Shown: in pieces, positions 58,201 through 64,000 of the stretch | Layout of the letters: each line of letters begins with the position of its first letter | How positions within the stretch are numbered: the first letter of the stretch is position 1 | Assembly (NCBI GenBank): GCA_008360975.2 | Contig: CM039184.1 | Span: 48,946,797-49,010,796 of the forward strand | Source: Lichenostomus cassidix | Taxonomy: Eukaryota > Chordata > Aves > Passeriformes > Meliphagidae | Length of the DNA stretch: 64,000 bases | Direction of reading: 5' to 3' | Notes under the pieces: generated by a model | Databases searched by the model: none | What the model saw: only the letters and a program-made list of their open reading frames with translations | Told to the model about the DNA's origin: nothing | Program-made: the position numbers and the translations under genes

Positions 58201-60828
58201 AGAAGACAAACACTTTTGGAACAATAGAGAATGCCATATTCAGAAAAATCGTGACTGCATGTGATGTTTTTATTTGTAGTAGACTCATAGCCTGAGTTCT
58301 TCAAATAGATACAAAACCTGTCAGAATTTCACAGTAATGTATTACCTATGCTTATTACCAATGCAGACACCAAACTCGTGTCTCTTTTCTCTAAAAACAT
58401 ACATCATGCATCTCAGAACACTCAATAAAAGTAGAAACTGATAATTTAAAAAAACACAGGAATTATTAAAAATACCAGGTTAAGAACAGAAAATCTGAAT
58501 ACTCCTCTCTATATATGAGTGTGATTAATATTAATAATGAAAAATGTTCTTTGTTACATGCTCTTTGTGACCACATACTATGAAAAATTCTTATCTTTCT
58601 TAGGAAAAAACAAAGAACATCAAAGCTGTCCAGTGTAAGTGAACTTTCTATTTTCTTAGAATACCAAGCCATTAAGCTAATATCTGTTTAATACATCTTC
58701 TGTTGCTTATTAAGTCTCAAAATAATCCCTGGTGTTCTGAAATGCTCTGACTACCCAGCCTACAGTCAACACTAAAGAAGTCAGAACTTGCTTGGAGGCA
58801 GCAAAAAATACTACAGAAAGTTTTTCTCATAACATTGGCTACTACAAGCGCATAAAAGGCAGTCATCTTACTGAATTCCATAAAATTTAAATAAAATTTA
58901 AGATTTCCATCTTTATCTTTCCCACTATGAAAAAAATCAGTTTTCAGTGAGCTAGTTTGGATCTGCTGAGGCTGTAATTATTGCTATGTTTCTCTGTGAA
59001 AACAAAATAGTAAGAGAAAGAACTTATTATGCAAAAGGCAAAGCTTCTTTGTGAGTTGCTCCAACATTATAAAGTGAAAAAGGGACAATCATAAGGCTCC
59101 CACTTCCTGCTACAAGCACAAAGTGTGCATCTTTGGCCTTAACTTTCATGCATATTTAACACACAATACACCAACTACAGCAAGATGTTTCTCCCCAGAA
59201 GAGAAGACCAGAGCAAGTAACAGGTAGTAGCATATGCTTCATGCACAACAGAAATAGATACAGTAACAGAAACTGGAGAAACGAAGTCAGTTCTTGAAAT
59301 AAATGAGAAACAAGTGTGAACCACATTAAAGGACTTTTTAGGGTGTTGTCTGTTTATTTCATTGCAACTAAAATCTTCCAGCCCTTACAAGATATTCACA
59401 GCTGTCCTCTGCACCCTTTCTGTGCACTTTTAACTATTACATAAGCCATACTCCAAACATGTATTGCAAAGGGGTTACATTGGCTACATAAGGAAGCAGC
59501 ATGATTTCCCCATTATAATCACTATTTTTTCCGGTTTACACCACTCTAAAGTTTTTGACCCTAAGTTACTTGAGTGTGTGCTCACTATGGGTGTATGCAT
59601 TTCTTGTTTTCATCTGGTTCATTCTTTCCACGGGGACAACACAGTATTGCGACTAATTTGAACGTTGCATGAAATGAAGTGTCTGAGAGCAACAGGAAGT
59701 TATGGTTTAAATGCCTTCCTGATCCTCAGGTCAGTTCCCATCCCTATGCTGTCATTCCCTCAGTGGAGTCAGCACAACAGTGTGGATAATATCTGAATAA
59801 AAGCCAAAATCTGGGTTTTTAAGAAAAGTAACAACCCTAAACGAGCGACCCCTTCCCATCTTTTTATTACTATTACAGTATTGAGTTGTAGTGTCACTGT
59901 GGGACTAGGAATGAGCAGTGGAAAATGAGAATGCTATAGGATGCTATTTCTGTTGTAGACCTCATCTTAGGAAACCACGGCTCAATTATAGTTACGTTCC
60001 TATTCAAACTACAAATACTGTTCCTTAAATACCATAATGTGCTTCAGTTATGCATGCCTGTGTTTTGCAGTCTTTGGTATTTTCCTAACTTTTAAGTAGC
60101 ACGCAAATAATCTGTTAATTACACAGATGACAGAGAGGGTAATGTTTGATCTAATATAGACATCTAGTACTGGCAGTGTTCAGTAGTCTCCTATCAAAGG
60201 ACTCTTCTTACTACAGGAGCAAAAAAACCTTTATGTGGACAGAAGATTTTCCTTATTGCTAATTGTGACTCTAACAACGTAACTGCTAGTTATGTTGCTA
60301 AAGAAAAAATTAAATCTAAGAAAAAAATTTTACATCATTCCATGATACAGAAACCACTACAACTTATAATATTCTGGGAGTGTATTTGGGACTTTATTTT
60401 GGGGGTTTACTTTTGTTTTGCAAATATCGTAAGTATACTTGAAAACAAAAAGAATGTGATTTTTTTTTATTTAGCAGTGCATATAACAGACAAATTAACT
60501 TCTAGTTTCCAAATTAATTTTAAAAAATATACATGTTTAAATAGTTCAGATGTTTTGACTTTTTTTAAACAAAACCCGGGACACGCTTTGAAGGTGCATT
60601 TGTAAACAATTATGAAGTTATTTCAAATTACAATAAACTTACCTGTGAGCTGGAATTCTACGATCACCAGCAACTAACACCACATCACATAGCTGATTGT
60701 GTCTAAGATAATTCTCCATCTTTTTAAAAGTTTGTTCAGCGTGGTTGAGAGCCTGAAAAAACTCATCTGAGGTACAGGGCTCCATTGTTTGACAAGATGA
60801 TAAGGTGTGACTGCTGTTGGAAGTTCTG
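31209..60828 (-). CDS. KLHL5: KLHL5 gene, coding span (5' exons outside window)
   Basis: KLHL5 is a BTB-BACK-Kelch protein. By family analogy it acts as a substrate adaptor for Cullin-3 RING ubiquitin ligases. Ten exons, listed separately, join in consistent phase into 582 residues ending in the conserved carboxyl terminus [12 protein letters not shown]. Numbered from the internal Met in the first exon seen, the BTB domain covers about 20-127, BACK about 132-233, and six Kelch blades with diglycine motifs about 280-568. Near-identity to human KLHL5 rules out most other KLHL paralogues; KLHL4 and KLHL1 are the closest alternatives. About 170 N-terminal residues of the long human form are not in the window. 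Regulation cannot be judged because the promoter is absent. Confidence 0.96.
31269..31290. repeat. (CAAA)n / (GTTT)n microsatellite at KLHL5 acceptor
   Basis: Four tandem caaa units on the plus strand. In gene orientation this is (GTTT)4, directly preceding the final acceptor, so the repeat forms the pyrimidine-rich tract. Confidence 0.9.
32222..32271. repeat. Imperfect 24-26-bp tandem duplication
   Basis: Two adjacent units start with ggtgagaagca and continue as gtttct(c/g)tcctc. The first unit carries two extra bases (cc). It lies in the last KLHL5 intron. Confidence 0.85.
33136..33185. repeat. Perfect 25-bp tandem duplication
   Basis: The 25-base unit beginning aaccaatgtctgttcaagat occurs twice back to back without a mismatch at 33,136-33,160 and 33,161-33,185. 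It lies about 150 bp downstream (in gene sense) of a KLHL5 exon. Confidence 0.95.
33336..33507 (-). CDS. KLHL5: KLHL5 exon, residues 494-550 (Kelch blades 5-6)
   Basis: The exon encodes [40 protein letters not shown] and [17 protein letters not shown]. The diglycine and the spaced Tyr and Trp of a Kelch repeat are present. The acceptor is atctttcag and the donor is CACAG|gtatag. Confidence 0.98.
33508..35795 (-). other. KLHL5: KLHL5 intron with G/T-rich low-complexity tract
   Basis: A 2.3-kb intron. At about 34,970-35,050 the plus strand is almost only G and T, with runs such as ggggttttttgggggtgaag. Nothing else was recognised. Confidence 0.65.
34970..35050. repeat. G/T-rich low-complexity tract
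   Basis: About 80 bp of alternating T runs and G runs of 2-5 on the plus strand. It is low-complexity sequence, not a recognisable element; guanine runs could favour a G-quadruplex. Confidence 0.75.
35796..36008 (-). CDS. KLHL5: KLHL5 exon, residues 422-493 (Kelch blades 4-5)
   Basis: The exon encodes [40 protein letters not shown] and [20 protein letters not shown]. Two diglycine blade starts are visible. The acceptor cttttgtag is preceded by an unusually long T-rich tract, and the donor is GAAAG|gtaata. Confidence 0.98.
36011..36043. repeat. Poly-A/T tract next to KLHL5 acceptor
   Basis: About 30 bp of A broken by single G on the plus strand. In gene sense this is a near-pure poly-T pyrimidine tract right before the acceptor. 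Confidence 0.9.
36044..38568 (-). other. KLHL5: KLHL5 intron, 2.5 kb
   Basis: AT-rich intron. An open frame of 129 codons at 38,074-38,463 on the minus strand lies just downstream of a KLHL5 exon, but its sequence does not look like Kelch or any family I recognise. No CR1 element was seen. Confidence 0.6.
38569..38731 (-). CDS. KLHL5: KLHL5 exon, residues 368-422 (Kelch blades 3-4)
   Basis: The exon encodes [40 protein letters not shown] and [13 protein letters not shown]. The acceptor is gttttttag and the donor is GGAAA|gtatgt. The split Lys codon is completed by the next exon. Confidence 0.97.
39033..39257 (-). CDS. KLHL5: KLHL5 exon, residues 293-368 (Kelch blades 1-3)
   Basis: The exon encodes [40 protein letters not shown] and [20 protein letters not shown], followed by [15 protein letters not shown]. 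The acceptor is tctttcag and the donor is CTTG|gtatgt. Confidence 0.98.
39258..40149 (-). other. KLHL5: KLHL5 intron, 0.9 kb
   Basis: AT-rich intron with no recognised element apart from a short T/G-rich run at about 39,768-39,791. Confidence 0.6.
40150..40336 (-). CDS. KLHL5: KLHL5 exon, residues 231-293 (end of BACK, first Kelch strand)
   Basis: The exon encodes [50 protein letters not shown] and [12 protein letters not shown]. It contains the end of the BACK domain, a basic linker and the first Kelch diglycine. The acceptor is ttttcacag and the donor is AAAAG|gtattg. Confidence 0.98.
43314..43340. repeat. (TAA)n microsatellite
   Basis: Nine uninterrupted TAA units on the plus strand in a KLHL5 intron. 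Confidence 0.95.
43684..44512 (-). mobile_element. CR1 LINE, 5'-truncated, ORF2 tail and 3' UTR
   Basis: The plus strand begins with acagaatcacagaataaagc, the reverse complement of a CR1 end, so the element is on the minus strand, the same sense as KLHL5. Minus-strand frames give [40 protein letters not shown] and [20 protein letters not shown], all CR1 ORF2 carboxyl-terminal signatures, broken across frames. It is inactive. Confidence 0.92.
45082..45294 (-). CDS. KLHL5: KLHL5 exon, residues 160-230 (BACK domain)
   Basis: This 71-codon, phase 0-0 exon encodes [40 protein letters not shown] and [20 protein letters not shown], then [11 protein letters not shown]. It is the heart of the BACK domain. 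The acceptor is tctttttcag and the donor is CCACAA|gtaaat. Confidence 0.98.
45295..52731 (-). other. KLHL5: KLHL5 intron, 7.4 kb
   Basis: The largest intron wholly inside the window. It has no recognised CR1. It includes a short internal repeat at 50,375-50,420 and a weakly coding-like stretch on the minus strand at about 47,380-48,115 (see findings). The rest is AT-rich with no recognisable feature. Confidence 0.6.
50375..50420. repeat. Short ~10-bp imperfect tandem repeat
   Basis: About four units related to ttcacctgaa in tandem with small indels. A local slippage product. Confidence 0.8.
52732..52928 (-). CDS. KLHL5: KLHL5 exon, residues 95-159 (end of BTB, start of BACK)
   Basis: The exon encodes [40 protein letters not shown] and [20 protein letters not shown], then HNYTM. 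The 3-box/BACK entry that contacts Cullin-3 in this family falls here. The acceptor is attttactag and the donor is ACTATG|gtatgt. Confidence 0.98.
53218..53583 (+). mobile_element. CR1 LINE 3' fragment
   Basis: The plus strand reads CR1 3' sequence: ctttacccagagggtggttg, ggcactggaacaggctcccc, agggaagtggtcacagcgcc, and the end aactcaggatattctaca. It is antisense to KLHL5 and lies 131 bp from the nearest exon. The terminal octamer is nearly intact. Confidence 0.92.
53714..53850 (-). CDS. KLHL5: KLHL5 exon, residues 49-94 (BTB domain)
   Basis: The exon encodes [40 protein letters not shown] and QYAYTG, the centre of the BTB fold. Lys-Ala and Ala-Leu-Val replace Asn-Ser and Ser-Leu-Ile of the human protein, conservative changes. 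The acceptor is acactcag and the donor is ACACAG|gtaatt. Confidence 0.97.
53851..60642 (-). other. KLHL5: KLHL5 intron, 6.8 kb
   Basis: AT-rich intron between the two BTB-encoding exons. I recognised no interspersed repeat, RNA gene or additional exon in it. Confidence 0.6.
60643..60828 (-). CDS. KLHL5: KLHL5 first exon in window: N-terminal linker and start of BTB
   Basis: The exon encodes [40 protein letters not shown] and [20 protein letters not shown], then HR. The Met within it (ATG at 60,785-60,783) has a good Kozak context, ACAATGG. The upstream residues continue the human long form, so this is an internal coding exon of that form. The acceptor is cttcag|CAG, a tandem CAGCAG. The donor is CACAG|gtaagt. 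Confidence 0.96.
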
Positions 60829-63527
60829 CTGAAGACAATAACAGAAATCTTAATTCATACAATATTAAGGTGAAATTTTATCTACAAAGGATAAAATAAA
60901 AATCACATCTGATATTAAAATTGATATGCATGATTTGTTTTAATATATATTCCCTTGCCATTTTATTTTTCTTCATATTCATACTTTCCTTCTCCCTCCA
61001 AACCTGATCTAAACCCTTGTGAAAAAAGTGCGATCGTTTCATGTTGTACTCTTCTACTAAGAGGCACACAGAGATTGGCCCAGCAATGGTATCTGCAGTG
61101 CTTTCAGATCGTTGAGGAAGAACATCTACCAAGACTCTGCAAACTGAAAAAATAATGGAAGGATGGCAGTAAGGAACTAAACTCCTTAGCCTTCACTTAG
61201 CCTAAGGTGGCTAGAACAAAACTCAGCAGATATGGAGCTAGTAAAAGGATGTGGGCATGCAGGGGAAAAAGCCACAAAGAAACACATCAATACACTGCCA
61301 TTCCTACGGCACAAAGCCTTGTGTCTAATATGAGATCTAGTACAGTAGAAGTCACAGAAGTGAAAAGCAAGGGTGGATGTGGAAAAAAATTATTCCTTTC
61401 CATATACACGAACAGAGAAGCTTGGGAAAAAACCAGGAACAGAGAAAATGTAAAAGGAATGCATGGGCCTAGGCAACAAAGGAGATGAATCCTAATTATG
61501 TACACTGTGGAAAGCACATTTTCCTGCTCACAGTTCTTTAACTGACTACTACTCAGTGTTCAACAATGCGGGCAACTTATAAAATACTCTGGATCTACCA
61601 TAACATTTGTCAGGACATGGTTTCACAAGATCTGCATCCAGATCCCTGCTTCCACAAAGATGTCATGAACTGAGGCAGCATGCTTGGGGCTAAAACCACC
61701 ATGAAGCTTATCTCACTCAGTGTATGATACTTGTTCCAAGACAGAGCTCCTCAAAACAAAAGTCTAAATTTCCAACAGAAGATTTTCTGTAAAGGGGAAC
61801 TTTGTGATCTGATCTTGGTTTTTGTTGTATGTTTTGGTTTTGGGGGTTTTTTGCATGTACCCAGGTAGCTAAAAAGGCCAAGCAATTTGATACTCAATTC
61901 AGAGCTAAATCTAATAGTGGCTCAGAAATGAGATACCTGCCTACTGACTTCCCTTGGGAGACTTTATGCTGAATGTTCTCACTGACGCTGTGGTTGGCCA
62001 TTTATTTATGTGTCAACTTCTTCCCTGCTCCCTATAGCCCATGAGTCACTTGTTCTGCTCTACCACCAGCTCTCTACACGCTGGAACAAGTATTCTTTGT
62101 GGCCATTTTGGAAACTGAATCAGGGGCTCATACAAAGATGTAACCATGTAACCAGGGACAACACTATATGGGCCAGCTGGGTGGCATTATCAAGTGAATG
62201 AGAAAGAAGTCTCACTGAAAGCAACTCTTTAACCAGCAGTCCTGCAAAACAAAAACAGAAGCTAAAAGAATAGGTCACTGGTCAAAACACAAATACTTAG
62301 GAAATTGTTCTGTATCTCCCTATCACAATTTAGCACATTCTCAATTGTGTTAATACATGTTATGGGCTTTTTTTGTTTGTTTGTTTGAGCAATATTTTAA
62401 CTCAGATTCCTCAAAGTAACTCCATTAATAATAATTTTTTTAAAATTACATGCTATAAGGACTTTATTTACATTACAACCTTACAAAGTGTTTTGCAGAT
62501 AGAATGGAAGAAGCAACAAAGGAAGAAATTTCCCAAGCCAGCACTTGCTGGATCACAACCTCACTGGAGCTATTGCCAGCCTCAAAAGTGCACATGTGTA
62601 CATTTCACACAGAGCTCAGTCATCACTCTCATTCAGTATGGAAAAATAATTGCAGTGGTGTCTGTTTTCCAGTACCCACAATAAAGCACTTATCTGGGAC
62701 ACAACAGAGTCAAGCCTAGCTCTCCCTCTCATCTAAAGATGTTCAATCCCATACCTGTCCTCTAGCTAGTAACTTACAAACCATTTTCCCCAATGAGGGA
62801 ACAGGAGAAGGAAATAAAGACTAAGGTCCAGTAGTCCATAAAGAGAACATGAAACAGACAGTCTAATAGTTCCAGTATTTGGGAAAAAAAAAAAAAAGGG
62901 GAAAGATAAAGCTTCAAAAACTATTTGTGCCTGTTACCCAGTGACTGGATATGAAAAATTTAAATGCCCCTCCCTCCTCCTACAAACTGTTCAAATCTTT
63001 TTCCAGTTCCATTTGCCACAGCCATGACAGCCTGGGAGAATACACAGTAGGGGAAGGACTTGTTTTTCTCTCTCCCAGCAGTAGAACTGAAATTTCTTCC
63101 AAAATTCTTGGCCTACATCCCTTCCACCTAGAGAGAGGAAAACGGGGTGCCTGTGAATCCCATGCTCAGAGCAAACACCCAACCGCAAGTTCCTGCATCT
63201 CTGACTATCAAGGCAGCTCTCCTTTTGGATTTGGCTCTTGATTCAAATTTATCTTTTAGAATGAATTTCCCTTTCTGTAGACTAGAGGTATTGCTACTAC
63301 TGCACACCCCACACATACTACTAAGAAAATTACCTTAAAGACTGAGGATGTCAGCACATGAGTTTTGCGTATCAAAAAATGCTTTCTGCATTAAGTTTCA
63401 GATTTAAAATACTATTTTTAACATATTCAGTGGAAATATTATTATGAGTGTCTTAGAATATTAGTCATTTATCAAAAAGATGCCATCTAGCACTGATCAA
63501 TTTTCATTAAGTATGGTACAATTTTAG
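60829..63527 (-). other. KLHL5: KLHL5 upstream intron (partial)
   Basis: No further KLHL5 exon was recognised here. Open frames at 60,878-61,132 and 61,207-61,488 lack homology to the KLHL5 amino terminus. A T/G-rich run lies at about 61,817-61,852. Confidence 0.55.
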
Positions 63528-64000
63528 GAAAGGGGTGCTGGTTGGCTGAACATGACCCAGAGTGTGCCCAGGTGGCCAGGAAGGCCAATGGCATCCTGGC
63601 TTATATCAGCAATAGTGTGGCCAGCTGGACCAGGGCAGTACTCAGCACTGGTGAGGCCACACCTCAAATCCTGTGTCCAGTTCTGGGCCCTTCATTGCAA
63701 GAAAGACATTGAGGTGCTGGAGTGAGTCCAGAGGAAGGCAATGAAGCTGGTGAAGGGTCTGGAGTACAAGTCCTGTGAGGAGCAGCTGAATGAGCTGGGT
63801 ATGTTTAACCTGGAGAAAATGAGGCTCAGGGAATACTGCAGCTACCTGAAAGGAGGTTGTAGCCAGGTAGGGGCTGGTCACTTCTCCCAGGTAACAAGCA
63901 ATAGGACAAGAGCAAATTGCTTCAAGTTGCACCAGAGAGGTTAGATTGGGTATTAGGAAATTTTTTTTCACTGAAAGAGTGATCCAGCATTGAAACAGGC
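63528..64000 (+). mobile_element. CR1 LINE fragment running off the window
   Basis: The plus strand reads CR1 ORF2 tail and 3' UTR start: gtgcccaggtggccaggaag, gccaatggcatcctggctta, gtccagttctgggcccttca, and ttagattgggtattaggaaa near the edge. Frames are broken (for example a stop after the GVE-type region). The 3' end is beyond 64,000. Confidence 0.92.

Noticed and set aside
60878..61488. Possible upstream KLHL5 exons just before the first exon found
   Set aside because: The open frames do not resemble the known KLHL5 amino-terminal residues and have no phase-compatible donor that I could identify.

Overview
The window looks like an avian (or at least sauropsid) nuclear chromosome segment. 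It is AT-rich and intron-dominated, carries seven CR1-type LINE fragments and no Alu- or L1-like repeats, and holds two vertebrate genes with compact introns. All introns whose two ends lie in the window follow GT-AG rules. No prokaryotic, organellar or CRISPR-like structure was seen. The species cannot be fixed from the sequence alone.

Layout. Both genes lie on the minus strand, head to tail. (1) Positions 1-29,476 carry WDR19 (IFT144, a core subunit of the intraflagellar transport IFT-A complex). I placed 29 coding exons, from the ATG in a CpG island (29,476-29,471) down to 3,044. They join into one uninterrupted frame of 1,087 codons. The last part of the protein (roughly 250 residues by comparison with the human protein of about 1,340) lies to the left of the window. 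(2) Positions about 29,280-29,700 form a CpG island containing a perfect RFX X-box match, 61-74 bp upstream of the WDR19 ATG. (3) Positions about 29,700-31,208 are the short interval between the genes and include the KLHL5 3' UTR. (4) Positions 31,209-60,828 carry KLHL5, a BTB-BACK-Kelch adaptor of the Cullin-3 ubiquitin ligase type. Ten coding exons encode 582 residues through to the stop. A strong internal ATG would give a 568-residue BTB-BACK-Kelch core. The N-terminal extension and promoter lie to the right of the window. (5) Positions 60,829-64,000 are KLHL5 intron ending in a CR1 fragment that runs off the edge.

The two genes are not known to act in one pathway. WDR19 works in retrograde transport within cilia, and KLHL5 is a presumed substrate adaptor. 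Their adjacency is best read as conserved vertebrate gene order. The CR1 pieces are 5'-truncated or internally damaged and lie in both orientations in introns. I found no convincing undescribed system. The observations most worth checking are the X-box, three unusual splice-acceptor arrangements, perfect or near-perfect short tandem duplications, and a weakly coding-like stretch inside a KLHL5 intron.
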